A stretch of DNA of 64,000 nt from Usitatibacter sp035624355 (lineage in GTDB: Bacteria; Pseudomonadota; Gammaproteobacteria; Burkholderiales; Usitatibacteraceae), in contig DASPRQ010000033.1 of the NCBI GenBank assembly GCA_035624355.1, positions 1 to 64,000 of the forward strand. The letters run 5' to 3'. Numbering within the stretch: position 1 is the stretch's first letter; each line of letters begins with the position of its first letter. The notes beneath the pieces are model-generated. The model saw nothing but the letters and a program-made list of their open reading frames with translations. It had not been told where the DNA came from and searched no databases. Position numbers and translations under genes: made by a program. This document shows, in pieces, positions 51,751-60,767 of this stretch.

Positions 51751-53097
51751 ATGGACCTCGAAGCACACCTCGGCGCGCGGCTGGAAGCGGCGCTCGCTCG
51801 CGGGACTGCGATCTGCGTAGGGCTGTCGGGGGGACTCGACTCCATGGTGCTGCTGGATCTCCTCGCGCGCGCGGGGCCGGCGCGCGGCCATCGCGTGAGC
51901 GCCGTGCACGTGCACCATGGGCTCAGCCCGAACGCGGACGACTGGGCCGCGGCGTGCGCGGCCGCGTGCGCGCGCCTCGGCGTGGCGCTCGACGTGCGGC
52001 GCGTGAGCGTGGAGCGCGGCGCGCCGGAGGGCCTGGAGGCGGCCGCCCGCGCGGCGCGTTACGCGGCGTACGCCGCGCGCCCCGAGCCCGTCGTCGCGCT
52101 CGCCCACCACCTCGACGACCAAGCTGAGACGCTGCTGCTGCAGCTGCTGCGCGGCACGGGAGTGAAGGGCGCGGCCGGCATGCCGGAGTTGCGCGCGCTG
52201 TCGGGATCGGCCGTGGCCCTCTTCCGTCCGCTGCTCCCGATCGCGCGTTCCGAGCTTCGCGCCCATGCCGTGCGGCGGGGCATCGCGTGGGTCGAGGACG
52301 AGTCCAACGCTTCGAAGGCGCACGACCGCAACTTCCTGCGCCACGAGGTCGCCCCGCGCCTGGACGCGCGCTTCGCGGGCTGGCGCGAGGCGCTCGCGCG
52401 CTTCGCGCGCCACGCGGCGAGCGCCGAGGAGCTGCTCGGCGAGCTCGCTCACGTCGACGGCGCGCCCCGCCGGCCGGGCGAGGGCTTGCGCGTGGACGGG
52501 CGGCTCGAAGGCGCGCGCCGCGCGAACGCGCTGCGCGCTTTCCTCGCGCTCGAGGGCCTGCCCATGCCCACGGAGCCGCGGCTCGCGGAAATGGCGCGCC
52601 AGCTCTACGAGGCGCGCGACGACGCACGCATCCGCATCGGGCACGGCGGGGCGATGCTCGTGCGCCACCGCGGCCTCGTGCACGTCGCCGGCGGCCTCGA
52701 GGCGGGCGCGCCCGAAGGGACGGCGTGGCGGGTCGATTGGCGCGGCGAGCCCGACGTCGACCTGGGACCGGGGCGCGGGCGCGTGCGCTTCGAAAGCGCC
52801 GTGGGCGCTGGGTTGGGAGCGGGAGCGCTCGGGGGCGCGGACTGGCACTTCGCGCCGCGGCGCGGCGGGGAGCGCTTCCGGCCCGATGCAGGGCGGCCCA
52901 GCCGCACCCTCAAGAACCTGCTGCGGGAAGCGGCGGTGCCGGAATGGCAACGCGCGCGCCTGCCGCTGCTCTTCCAGGGCGGGCGACTCGCGTGGGTCCC
53001 CGGCATCGGCGTGGCGGCGGAATTTTCCTGCGCGCCGGGTGCCCCGGGCCTCGTGCCGGCGTGGCATCCCGCAGCGCCGGAATGCGCGCCCGACTAG
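51751..53097 (+). CDS. tilS: tRNA(Ile)-lysidine synthetase
   Basis: 448-residue enzyme that converts the wobble cytidine of tRNA-Ile(CAU) to lysidine, letting it read AUA. The PP-loop GLSGGLDSMVLLDLL (about residues 24-38), VHVHHGLSPNADDW, LAHHLDDQAETLLLQLLRG and ESNASKAHDRNFLRHEVAPRL form the catalytic N-terminal domain. The C-terminal TilS domain contains GERFRPDAGRPSRTLKNLLREAAVPEWQR. Length is normal. It comes before a strong promoter for ndk. Confidence 0.94.
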   Translation: MDLEAHLGARLEAALARGTAICVGLSGGLDSMVLLDLLARAGPARGHRVSAVHVHHGLSPNADDWAAACAAACARLGVALDVRRVSVERGAPEGLEAAARAARYAAYAARPEPVVALAHHLDDQAETLLLQLLRGTGVKGAAGMPELRALSGSAVALFRPLLPIARSELRAHAVRRGIAWVEDESNASKAHDRNFLRHEVAPRLDARFAGWREALARFARHAASAEELLGELAHVDGAPRRPGEGLRVDGRLEGARRANALRAFLALEGLPMPTEPRLAEMARQLYEARDDARIRIGHGGAMLVRHRGLVHVAGGLEAGAPEGTAWRVDWRGEPDVDLGPGRGRVRFESAVGAGLGAGALGGADWHFAPRRGGERFRPDAGRPSRTLKNLLREAAVPEWQRARLPLLFQGGRLAWVPGIGVAAEFSCAPGAPGLVPAWHPAAPECAPD

Positions 53098-53115
53098 TCG
53101 GGCCGAATCCGGCTG

Positions 53116-53124
53116 TGATAGAAT
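53116..53124 (+). promoter_or_regulatory. Extended -10 promoter of ndk (TGATAGAAT)
   Basis: TG, A, TAGAAT (hexamer 53119-53124), 37 bases before the ndk ATG. With normal spacing transcription would start at about 53131, placing the hairpin at 53130-53152 at the 5' end of the mRNA. Confidence 0.6.
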
Positions 53125-53129
53125 GAAAA

Positions 53130-53152
53130 GCTAAATTTTTCATAAATTTAGC
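53130..53152 (+). promoter_or_regulatory. Perfect 9-bp inverted repeat in the ndk 5' leader
   Basis: GCTAAATTT and AAATTTAGC flank the loop TTCAT, then GGGGAAAAC leads to the ATG. The block is conspicuously AT-rich for this genome. It could be an operator for a dimeric regulator or a 5' stem-loop stabilising the mRNA of the long ndk-rlmN-pilF-rodZ-ispG-hisS transcript. Confidence 0.7.
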
Positions 53153-53161
53153 GGGGAAAAC

Positions 53162-53587
53162 ATGGCGTTGGAGCGCACCCTCTCGATCATCAAGCCGGAT
53201 GCCGTCGCGAAGAACGTGATCGGGGAGATTTACGCGCGGTTCGAGAAGGCCGGCCTCAAGATCGTCGCGGCGAGGATGGCGCGGCTGTCGCGCAACGAGG
53301 CCGAGGGCTTTTACGCCGTCCACAGAGGGCGCCCGTTCTTCGGGGACCTCGTGGAATTCATGATCTCGGGGCCGGTGATGATCCAGGTGCTCGAGGGCGA
53401 GGGCGCGATCCAGAAGAACCGCGACCTCATGGGGGCCACCGACCCGAAGAAGGCCGCCCGGGGCACGATCCGCGCCGACTACGCCCAGTCGATCGACGCC
53501 AACGCGGTGCACGGCTCGGACGCGCCCGGGACGGCCGCCACCGAGATCGCCTATTTCTTCGCGCAGAGCGAGATCCATTCGCGATAG
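53162..53587 (+). CDS. ndk: Nucleoside-diphosphate kinase
   Basis: 141-residue enzyme that balances nucleoside triphosphate pools by phosphate transfer from ATP. Active-site His117 is in the ANAVHGSDAP signature, Lys11 in IIKPDAV, and the KPN-loop-like GTIRADYA is present. The length is that of bacterial tetrameric Ndk. First gene of the run that continues to hisS; rlmN begins three bases after its stop. Confidence 0.97.
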   Translation: MALERTLSIIKPDAVAKNVIGEIYARFEKAGLKIVAARMARLSRNEAEGFYAVHRGRPFFGDLVEFMISGPVMIQVLEGEGAIQKNRDLMGATDPKKAARGTIRADYAQSIDANAVHGSDAPGTAATEIAYFFAQSEIHSR

Positions 53588-53590
53588 CGC

Positions 53591-54739
53591 ATGAGCGAGC
53601 GCGCGAACCTCCTCGACTTCACGCTTCCCCGCCTGACGGAGTGGCTCGCCGCGCGGGGCGAGAAGCCGTTTCGCGCGCGCCAGCTCTTCCGCTGGATCCA
53701 CGTGCACGGCGTCGCGGACTTCGAGGCCATGACCGATCTCGCGAAGTCGCTGCGCGAGAAGCTCGCCGCGGCGGCCGAGGTGCGCCCGCCCGCGATCCTC
53801 TCGGAGCAGCGCTCCGCCGACGGCACGGTGAAGTGGCTCTTCGACGTGGGTGTGGGCAACGGCATCGAGACGGTCTTCATCCCCGAGGAGGACCGCGGCA
53901 CGCTGTGCGTGTCCTCGCAGGTGGGCTGCGCCCTCGGGTGCACGTTCTGCTCGACCGGCCGCCAGGGCTTCAACCGCGACTTGCGCGTCGCGGAGATCGT
54001 GGGCCAGCTGTGGGTCGCGAACCGGCGTTTGCGCGAGATGCAGGCCGAGGGCGGCCCGGGCCTTTCGCGCCTGGCGCCGGGCGAGGCTGCGGGCCCGCCG
54101 CCGCGGCCCGTCACCAACGTCGTGATGATGGGCATGGGCGAGCCGCTCAACAACTTCGAGCCCGTCGTGGAGGCGATGTCGGTCATGCTCGACGACCACG
54201 GCTACGGGCTTTCGCGCCGCCGCGTGACGCTGTCCACCTCGGGCGTCGTGCCGCAGATCCGCCGGCTCAAGGAGCGGCTCCCCGTCGCGCTCGCCGTGAG
54301 CCTGCACGCGCCCAGCGACGCGATCCGCAGCCGCATCATGCCGGTGAACGACGCCTATCCGATCGCGGAGCTCCTCGCGGCCTGCCGCGACTACCTCGAG
54401 GCCGCCCCGCGCGACTTCATCACGTTCGAGTACGTGATGCTCGGAGGCGTGAACGACGCGCCGGAGCACGCGCGCGAGCTCGCGAGGCTGCTCGCCTCCG
54501 TGCCGTCCAAGGTGAACCTGATCCCGTTCAACCCGTTCCCCGATTCGGGCTTCGAGGGATCGGACCCGGAGCGCGTGAGGCGCTTCCAGAAGATCCTGAT
54601 CGAGGCGGGATACGTCGCGACCGTGCGCAAGACGCGCGGCGACGACATCGACGCGGCCTGCGGCCAGCTCGCCGGCCAGGTCGTGAACCGCATGAAGCCC
54701 CGGCCCGTCCGGGTCCATCCTCATTCCGCGAGGCCATGA
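53591..54739 (+). CDS. rlmN: 23S rRNA A2503 / tRNA A37 C2-methyltransferase
   Basis: 382-residue radical-SAM methyltransferase placing a methyl on C2 of A2503 in 23S rRNA and A37 in some tRNAs. The cluster Cys are C113, C117 and C120 (CALGCTFCSTGRQGF). NVVMMGMGEPLNN binds SAM, and the catalytic Cys pair is completed near the C-terminus in DIDAACGQL. N-terminal HhH-like accessory domain with KPFRARQLFRWIH. Its stop overlaps the pilF start. Confidence 0.96.
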   Translation: MSERANLLDFTLPRLTEWLAARGEKPFRARQLFRWIHVHGVADFEAMTDLAKSLREKLAAAAEVRPPAILSEQRSADGTVKWLFDVGVGNGIETVFIPEEDRGTLCVSSQVGCALGCTFCSTGRQGFNRDLRVAEIVGQLWVANRRLREMQAEGGPGLSRLAPGEAAGPPPRPVTNVVMMGMGEPLNNFEPVVEAMSVMLDDHGYGLSRRRVTLSTSGVVPQIRRLKERLPVALAVSLHAPSDAIRSRIMPVNDAYPIAELLAACRDYLEAAPRDFITFEYVMLGGVNDAPEHARELARLLASVPSKVNLIPFNPFPDSGFEGSDPERVRRFQKILIEAGYVATVRKTRGDDIDAACGQLAGQVVNRMKPRPVRVHPHSARP

Positions 54740-55527
54740 TGCGCATTCCTTCCCCAGCCCTTGCGGTGCTCGCACCGCTCGCCGTGGCGCTCCTCGCCGG
54801 GTGCGTCAGCCAGAACAGCGTCGAGTCGCATCCGGTGACCGAAAGCCAGATGGCGACCGCCCACCGGCGCGCCGAGGTCCACACCGCGCTCGCCGGCGAG
54901 TACTTCTCGCGCGGCAACTTCACCGTGGCGCTGAACGAGACGAAGCTCGCGATCAGGGACGACCCGGGCTACGTGGCCGCGCACAACATGCTGGGCCTGG
55001 TGTACATGGAGCTGCGCGAGGACCGCTCCGCGCGGGAATCCTTCGAGCGCGCGCTCTCGCTCGCGCCGAACGACCCCGAGGTGCTGAACAACTACGGGTG
55101 GTTCCTCTGCACGCGCGGCGAGACGGACCGCGCCATGGGCATGCTGCAGCGCGCCTCGAGCGATCCGCTGTATCCCACGCCCGAGAAGGCGTACCTCTCG
55201 ACGGGCCTGTGCCTGCGGCGCATGCACAAGGACGACGAGGCCGAGAAGTACCTGCGCCGCGCCGTGGCGATCCGTCCCAACCTCATCGGCGCGCTCTACA
55301 ACCTCGCGGCGATCGACTACGAGCGCGGCGCCTACAAGGAGGCGGAGGAATACCTCAACCGCTACATGCGCCTGTTCATGGAGCCGCCGCTCGACGGGCT
55401 CGTGCTCGGGGTGCAGATCGCGCGCGCCACCAAGGACCAGGCTTCCGAGCAGAGCTACCTGGTGCAGCTGCGCCGCCGGTTCCCGGACGCGCCCCAGACG
55501 CGCGAGCTCGCCGAGAAGCGCCCCTAG
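54736..55527 (+). CDS. pilF: Type IV pilus biogenesis/stability lipoprotein PilF
   Basis: 263-residue outer-membrane lipoprotein with tetratricopeptide repeats that helps PilQ secretin assemble. The signal peptide ends in the lipobox LLAGC (Cys near residue 23). About six TPR units follow (AEVHTALAGEYFSRGNFTVAL, AHNMLGLVYMELREDRSARESF, VLNNYGWFLCTRGETDRAMG and so on). ATG 54736 overlaps the rlmN stop; a second ATG follows at once. Gene order with rlmN and rodZ is typical of the class. Confidence 0.92.
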   Translation: MMRIPSPALAVLAPLAVALLAGCVSQNSVESHPVTESQMATAHRRAEVHTALAGEYFSRGNFTVALNETKLAIRDDPGYVAAHNMLGLVYMELREDRSARESFERALSLAPNDPEVLNNYGWFLCTRGETDRAMGMLQRASSDPLYPTPEKAYLSTGLCLRRMHKDDEAEKYLRRAVAIRPNLIGALYNLAAIDYERGAYKEAEEYLNRYMRLFMEPPLDGLVLGVQIARATKDQASEQSYLVQLRRRFPDAPQTRELAEKRP

Positions 55528-55533
55528 AGGCCC

Positions 55534-56454
55534 GTGGACGTCGCAGCCGACAATCCCGGCAACGGCGGGCGACGAACGCTCGGCGAGCGGCTCGCCGCCG
55601 AGCGCGAGCGCCAGGCCCTGTCGCGGGCCGACGTCGCGCAGCGGCTGCACATGAGCCCCTGGCAGATCGAGGCGCTCGAGGTCGGCGACTACCAGCGCCT
55701 GCCGAAGGGCACGTTCCTGCGCGGCTTCGTGCGCAACTACGCGAAGCTGCTGGGCCTCGCGCCCGACGAGGCGCTCGCCCTCCTCGCCGAGGGCGCGCCG
55801 CGCCAGTCGTCCCCGGGCATCGTGGTGCCCACGCAGAACATCCGCTTCGATCCCCTGGGCGAGCGCCTCTCGAGCCCGTACGTGAAGGCGGCGGCGCTCG
55901 CCGTGGTCGCGGTGTCGATCGGATTCGCCGCGATGTACTGGGCGATGTTCGTGCGCCCCGCGACCTCCAGGGTTCACAAGGCGACGACGGCCACGCAGGC
56001 CCCCGCGGCGCCGGCGCCCGCGGCGCCCCGGGTCGCTGCGCCCACCAACTCTCCCGCGCCGGGCCCGGCCGCCACGCCGCCGGCGGCATCGGCACCCGCC
56101 GCCTCGCCGTCGCCCGCGAGCGTGCCGCCCGCCGCCGCGAAGGCGAGCCCGGCGCCCGCCGACGGGGCCGCCGGCGAGGCCCAGCCGGCGCCCGCGAAGG
56201 CGCCCGTGAAGGCCGGCGCCAAGCTCGTCCATTTCCACTTCGCAGGCGACTCGTGGGTGGAGGTGCGCGACGCCCGCGGCAAGGTGATCTTCCAGCGGCT
56301 CAACGCCGCCGGCACCGAGGCGGAGGTCGCGGGACGCCCGCCCCTCGACGTGGTGGTGGGCAACGCGCCCGAGGTGCAGGTCACCTACGACGGGCGCGAC
56401 TTCCCGCTGGAGCCGCACACCAACGTGGCCGTCGCCCGGTTCACGCTCGAATAG
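55534..56454 (+). CDS. rodZ: Cytoskeletal protein RodZ
   Basis: 306-residue bitopic protein linking MreB to the cell-wall elongation machinery. N-terminal Cro-like HTH (LGERLAAERERQALSRADVAQRLHMSPWQIEALEVGDYQRLPKG, about 15-60), one membrane helix (about 114-134, AALAVVAVSIGFAAMYWAMF), a long Ala/Pro-rich periplasmic linker and a C-terminal DUF4115 beta domain (FHFAGDSWVEVRDARGKVIF). GTG start six bases after pilF. Confidence 0.93.
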   Translation: MDVAADNPGNGGRRTLGERLAAERERQALSRADVAQRLHMSPWQIEALEVGDYQRLPKGTFLRGFVRNYAKLLGLAPDEALALLAEGAPRQSSPGIVVPTQNIRFDPLGERLSSPYVKAAALAVVAVSIGFAAMYWAMFVRPATSRVHKATTATQAPAAPAPAAPRVAAPTNSPAPGPAATPPAASAPAASPSPASVPPAAAKASPAPADGAAGEAQPAPAKAPVKAGAKLVHFHFAGDSWVEVRDARGKVIFQRLNAAGTEAEVAGRPPLDVVVGNAPEVQVTYDGRDFPLEPHTNVAVARFTLE

Positions 56455-56467
56455 CCATCGCCCTCCC

Positions 56468-57739
56468 ATGACCCCCCGACGCCCCTCACGCCCCGTGCGC
56501 GTCGCCGACAAGGTGATCGGCGGCGACGCGCCCATCCTCGTGCAGTCGATGACCAACACCGACACCGAGGACGCCGAGGCGACGGCGCGGCAGGTCGCCT
56601 CCCTCGCGCGCGCCGGCTCCGAGATCGTGCGCATCACCGTGAACACGCTCGAGGCCGCGCGCCAGGTGCCGGCGATCCGCGCCCGGCTCGAGCAGATGGG
56701 CGTCGAGGTGCCGCTGGTGGGCGACTTCCACTTCAACGGCCACAAGCTCCTCGCGCAGGTGCCCGAGTGCGCGGTGGTGCTCGACAAGTACCGCATCAAC
56801 CCGGGCAACGTGGGCCACGGCTCGAAGCGCGACGAGCAGTTCGCGACCCTGGTCGAGAAGGCGATCGAGCACGGCAAGCCCGTGCGCATCGGCGTGAACT
56901 GGGGCTCGCTCGACCCCGAGCTCCTCGCGCGCATGATGGACGAGAACCATCGCCTCGCCCGGCCGCTCGAGGCCGAGGAGGTGATGCGCGAGGCGCTGGT
57001 GGTCTCGGCCCTCGAGAGCGCCGCGAAGGCGCGCGAGATCGGCCTTCCCGCCGAGCGCATCGTGCTCTCGTGCAAGGTGTCGGCCGTGCAGGACCTGATC
57101 CGCGTCTACCGCGCGCTCGCCGCGCGCTGCGACTACGCGCTGCACCTGGGCCTCACGGAGGCGGGCATGGGCACGAAGGGCATCGTCGCCTCGACGGCGG
57201 CGATCGGCGTGCTCCTCCAGGAAGGCATCGGCGACACCATCCGCGTCTCGCTCACGCCCGAGCCGGGCGGGGACCGCACGCGCGAGGTCGTGGTCGCCCA
57301 GGAGATCCTGCAGACGATGGGGCTGCGCTCGTTCGCGCCGATGGTCTCCGCGTGCCCCGGCTGCGGGCGCACGACGAGCACGTTCTTCCAGGAGCTCGCC
57401 GACCGCATCCAGGGGTACCTGCGCAGCCAGATGCCCGCGTGGCGCGCGCGCTACCCCGGCGTCGAGGAGATGCACGTGGCGGTGATGGGCTGCGTCGTGA
57501 ACGGGCCCGGCGAATCGAAGCTCGCGGACATCGGCATCTCGCTCCCCGGCTCCGGGGAGAAGCCCGTGGCGCCGGTGTACGTGGATGGGAAGAAGACCGT
57601 GACCCTCAAGGGCGAGCGCATCGCCGAGGAGTTCCAGGCGATCGTCGAGCGCTACGTGCAGGAGCGTTACGCCCCCGGCGCCGGTGGCGCGGCCGGGCGG
57701 CCCCGCAGGACGATCTCGATCCAGGAAATCGGCTCGTGA
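56468..57739 (+). CDS. ispG: 4-hydroxy-3-methylbut-2-en-1-yl diphosphate synthase
   Basis: 423-residue enzyme of the MEP isoprenoid pathway, converting MEcPP to HMBPP with a [4Fe-4S] cluster. The TIM-barrel half begins TPRRPSRPVRVADKVIGGDAPILVQSM. The reductase-like half carries the cluster Cys in SACPGCGRTTS (about 296-299) and AVMGCVVNGPGES, with the conserved Glu after it. The gene overlaps hisS by GTGA. Confidence 0.96.
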   Translation: MTPRRPSRPVRVADKVIGGDAPILVQSMTNTDTEDAEATARQVASLARAGSEIVRITVNTLEAARQVPAIRARLEQMGVEVPLVGDFHFNGHKLLAQVPECAVVLDKYRINPGNVGHGSKRDEQFATLVEKAIEHGKPVRIGVNWGSLDPELLARMMDENHRLARPLEAEEVMREALVVSALESAAKAREIGLPAERIVLSCKVSAVQDLIRVYRALAARCDYALHLGLTEAGMGTKGIVASTAAIGVLLQEGIGDTIRVSLTPEPGGDRTREVVVAQEILQTMGLRSFAPMVSACPGCGRTTSTFFQELADRIQGYLRSQMPAWRARYPGVEEMHVAVMGCVVNGPGESKLADIGISLPGSGEKPVAPVYVDGKKTVTLKGERIAEEFQAIVERYVQERYAPGAGGAAGRPRRTISIQEIGS

Positions 57740-58983
57740 CGCGCAAGATCCAGGGAATCCGCGGCATGGAGGACGTGCTGCCGGATCGCACCCCGCTGTG
57801 GCAGAAGCTCGAGGACGCGACGCGCGAGGTCCTCGAGCTCTACGGCTACCGCAACGTGCGCACGCCCGCGGTCGAGCCGATGACGCTGTTCGTGCGCGGG
57901 CTGGGCGAGGTCACCGACATCGTCGAGAAGGAGATGTACGTCTTCGAGGACCGCAACGGCGAGAGCCTCGCGCTCCGGCCCGAGGCGACCGCGGGCATCG
58001 TGCGCTCGGCGATCGAGCACAGCTTCCTCTACAACGGCCCGCTGCGCGTGTGGACCGCCGGGCCCATGTTCCGCTACGAGCGGCCGCAGAAGGGCCGCCA
58101 GCGGCAGTTCCACCAGTTCGACGTCGAGGCGCTCGGCTTCGAGGGGCCGGACGTGGACGCCGAGCAGGTCGTGATGCTCGCGCGCCTGTGGCGGCGGCTG
58201 GGGCTGGAAGGCGTGGAGCTGCACGTGAACTCGATCGCCGACGCGCCCGACCGCCGGGCGCACCGCGCGACGCTCGTCGCGTACTTCGAGAAGCACGCCG
58301 AGCTGCTCGACGAGGACGCGCGGCGGCGCCTGCACACGAACCCGCTGCGCATCCTCGACTCCAAGAACCCCGCGATGCAGGAGATGATCGAGGGCGCGCC
58401 GCGCCTGCTCGACCACCTCGGGGAGGCGGCCGCGCAGCACTTCGAGCAGTTCAAGTGGCTGCTCGAGTCGGCGGGGCTCGCGTACACGGTGAACCCGCGC
58501 CTCGTGCGCGGGCTCGACTACTACAACCGCACCGTGTTCGAGTTCGTCTCGCCGCACGTCGGCGCGCAGTCCACGATCGCCGGCGGGGGGCGCTACGATG
58601 CGCTCTTCGAGCAGCTGGGCGGCAAGCCCACGCCGGCCTGCGGCTTCGGCATGGGCGTCGAGCGCGTGCTGCTCGCGATGGCGGCGGCGGGCGTGGAGGC
58701 GGCCGCGCGCCTGGACGTCTTCGTCGTGCACTCGGGCGAGGCGGCGGAGCAGGCGGCGTGGCAGCTCGCCGAGCAATGGCGCGACGCGGGACGCAGCGTC
58801 GTGCTGGGCGCGGGGGGCAGCTTCAAGTCGCAGATGAAGAGGGCGGACGCGAGCGGCGCCCGCTACGCGGTGATCATCGGCGACGATGAGGTGAGCTCGA
58901 AGCGCGTCACCCTCAAACCGCTTCGCGGCGGCGGCGAGCAGAGGACGCTCGACCCGCGCGAAGCCCTCCAGGAAGTGAGCTAG
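57736..58983 (+). CDS. hisS: Histidyl-tRNA synthetase
   Basis: 415-residue class II aminoacyl-tRNA synthetase. Features: KIQGIRGMEDVLP start, motif 2 region MFRYERPQKGRQRQFHQFD, the histidine-A signature LVRGLDYYNRTVFEF and motif 3 GGGRYDALFEQLGGKPTPACGFGMGVERV, followed by the anticodon-binding domain. The start is GTG overlapping the ispG stop. Three bases separate it from the YfgM gene. Confidence 0.97.
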   Translation: MTRKIQGIRGMEDVLPDRTPLWQKLEDATREVLELYGYRNVRTPAVEPMTLFVRGLGEVTDIVEKEMYVFEDRNGESLALRPEATAGIVRSAIEHSFLYNGPLRVWTAGPMFRYERPQKGRQRQFHQFDVEALGFEGPDVDAEQVVMLARLWRRLGLEGVELHVNSIADAPDRRAHRATLVAYFEKHAELLDEDARRRLHTNPLRILDSKNPAMQEMIEGAPRLLDHLGEAAAQHFEQFKWLLESAGLAYTVNPRLVRGLDYYNRTVFEFVSPHVGAQSTIAGGGRYDALFEQLGGKPTPACGFGMGVERVLLAMAAAGVEAAARLDVFVVHSGEAAEQAAWQLAEQWRDAGRSVVLGAGGSFKSQMKRADASGARYAVIIGDDEVSSKRVTLKPLRGGGEQRTLDPREALQEVS

Positions 58984-58986
58984 GGA

Positions 58987-59619
58987 ATGGCCGGATCGTA
59001 CGATTTCGAGGAGCAGGAACGCATCGCGGAGCTGAAGGCCTGGTGGGAGGACAACCGCTGGTACGTGATCGGGGCCCTGGCCGCCGCGGTGATCGCCTTC
59101 GCCGGGTATCGCGGCTGGACGTGGTGGAGGCACCGCGAGGACGAGGACGCGGCCGCCATGTTCCAGCCCGTCGCGCAGGCGATGAAGAACGACCCGAAGA
59201 AGGTCGCGGCCCTCGCCCAGCCGCTCATCGACAAGCACCCGGGCTCCTACTTCGCCTCGGAAGCGGCGCTCGCCGCGGCCAAGGCGGCGTTCGACGCCGG
59301 CGACCTCGACGAGGCGCGCAGGCGGCTCGAGTGGGTCATGAACCACGGCTCCGAGGAGCACCGCGGCATCGCGCGCGTGCGCCTCGCGGCGGTGCTGCTC
59401 GACCAGAAGAAGTACGACGAGGCGCTCAAGGTGCTCGACGGCAACCGCGACGAGGCCTACGCGCCGCTCGCCGCCGACATGCGCGGCGACATCATGCTCG
59501 CCCAGGGGCGCCTGGACGAGGCGCGCGCCGCCTACAAGCTCGCCGTCGAGAAGGCCGGCCCCGGCGATCCGGTGCGCGGCATCGCTTCGACGAAGCTCGA
59601 GGCGCTGGGGGGCGCATGA
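58987..59619 (+). CDS. yfgM: YfgM family inner-membrane TPR protein
   Basis: 210-residue protein with a cytoplasmic N-terminus (YDFEEQERIAELKAWWEDN), one membrane helix (about 18-37), and a periplasmic TPR-like domain (AALAAAKAAFDAGDLDEARRRLEWV, MLAQGRLDEARAAYKLA). YfgM associates with the SecYEG translocon and periplasmic chaperones and is regularly encoded just before bamB. The stop overlaps the bamB start by four bases. Confidence 0.9.
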   Translation: MAGSYDFEEQERIAELKAWWEDNRWYVIGALAAAVIAFAGYRGWTWWRHREDEDAAAMFQPVAQAMKNDPKKVAALAQPLIDKHPGSYFASEAALAAAKAAFDAGDLDEARRRLEWVMNHGSEEHRGIARVRLAAVLLDQKKYDEALKVLDGNRDEAYAPLAADMRGDIMLAQGRLDEARAAYKLAVEKAGPGDPVRGIASTKLEALGGA

Positions 59620-60764
59620 GGCTCGCCCGCCTGGCGCTGCTCGCGCCGCTTGCGCTCGCCGCGGCCTGCGGGGCCTACAACCCCCTCGTCTGGATCGGCG
59701 TGAAGAGCCTGCCCGCCCATCCGCCGACGCCGCTCGCCCCCTTCAACGAGAAGGTGCGGCTGCGCGCGGCCTGGCACGCGGAGGTCGGCAAGTCCGCGGG
59801 CTACCACCTGCGCCCCGCGATCGAGGCGGGCAAGGTCTACGCGGCCTCCGCCGAGGGCGTGATCTCGGTGCTCGCGGAGGACGACGGGCGCGTGCTCGCG
59901 CGCTTCGAGACCCACAAGCCCATCACCGGGGGAGTCGAGGCGAACGAAGGGCGCGTCTTCGCGGGCACGCTCAAGGGGGAGGTGCTCGCGTTCGACGGGT
60001 CGGGCAAGAGCCTGTGGACCGCCTCGGTCGACGGCGAGGTGCTCGCGCCGCCGTCGGTGTCGCGCGACATCGTCGTCGTGCGCACTTCCGACGGGCGCAT
60101 CTTCGCGTTCTCCGCGCTCGACGGAAAGCGCCTCTGGGTCTACCAGCGGCTCACCCCGCCGCTGCTGCTGCGCAGCTCGGCGGGCGTGATCGCGATCGGG
60201 CGCGACGTCGTGGCGGGCTACCCGAACGGCAAGCTCATCGCCCTCGACATCGACGACGGAAAGCTCACCTGGGAGGCGACGGTGGCGCTGCCCAAGGGCG
60301 CCACCGAGCTCGAGCGCATCGCCGACGTCGCGGGGCTCCCGGTGATCGACGGGGGCGACGTGTGCGCGGCCGCCTACCAGGAGAAGGTGGCGTGCTTCGA
60401 GATCGCCACCCGCAACCTCCTGTGGTCGCGCGACCTGTCGAGCTCCAAGGACCTCGCGGTCGACGAGAAGAACCTCTACATGGTCGACGATGAGGGCGCC
60501 GTGCACGCGTTCGACAAGAAGACCGGGGCGAGCGTGTGGAAGCAGGACAAGCTCCTGTACCGCCACCTCACCCCGCCCGCGGTCTACGACCGCAAGGTCG
60601 TGGTGGGCGACGGAGAGGGCTACGTGCACGTGCTTTCCCCCGAAGACGGGTCCATCATCGGCCGGGGCTACAGCGACGGCACGGCCATCGTCTCGCTGGT
60701 TCCGGGGCTCTCGGCGCTGTTCGCGCAGACCGCGGGAGGGGCGCTCATCGCGGTCCGCTACTAG
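59616..60764 (+). CDS. bamB: Outer-membrane assembly lipoprotein BamB
   Basis: 382-residue lipoprotein of the BAM complex that folds beta-barrel proteins into the outer membrane. The signal peptide ends LALAAACG (lipobox AAAC, Cys near 18). The mature part is an eight-bladed beta-propeller with repeated PQQ-type motifs such as GKVYAASAEGVISVLAEDDG, VLAFDGSGKSLWTA and LYMVDDEGAVHAFDKKTG. Order yfgM-bamB-der is conserved in proteobacteria. Confidence 0.95.
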   Translation: MRLARLALLAPLALAAACGAYNPLVWIGVKSLPAHPPTPLAPFNEKVRLRAAWHAEVGKSAGYHLRPAIEAGKVYAASAEGVISVLAEDDGRVLARFETHKPITGGVEANEGRVFAGTLKGEVLAFDGSGKSLWTASVDGEVLAPPSVSRDIVVVRTSDGRIFAFSALDGKRLWVYQRLTPPLLLRSSAGVIAIGRDVVAGYPNGKLIALDIDDGKLTWEATVALPKGATELERIADVAGLPVIDGGDVCAAAYQEKVACFEIATRNLLWSRDLSSSKDLAVDEKNLYMVDDEGAVHAFDKKTGASVWKQDKLLYRHLTPPAVYDRKVVVGDGEGYVHVLSPEDGSIIGRGYSDGTAIVSLVPGLSALFAQTAGGALIAVRY

Positions 60765-60767
60765 GCC

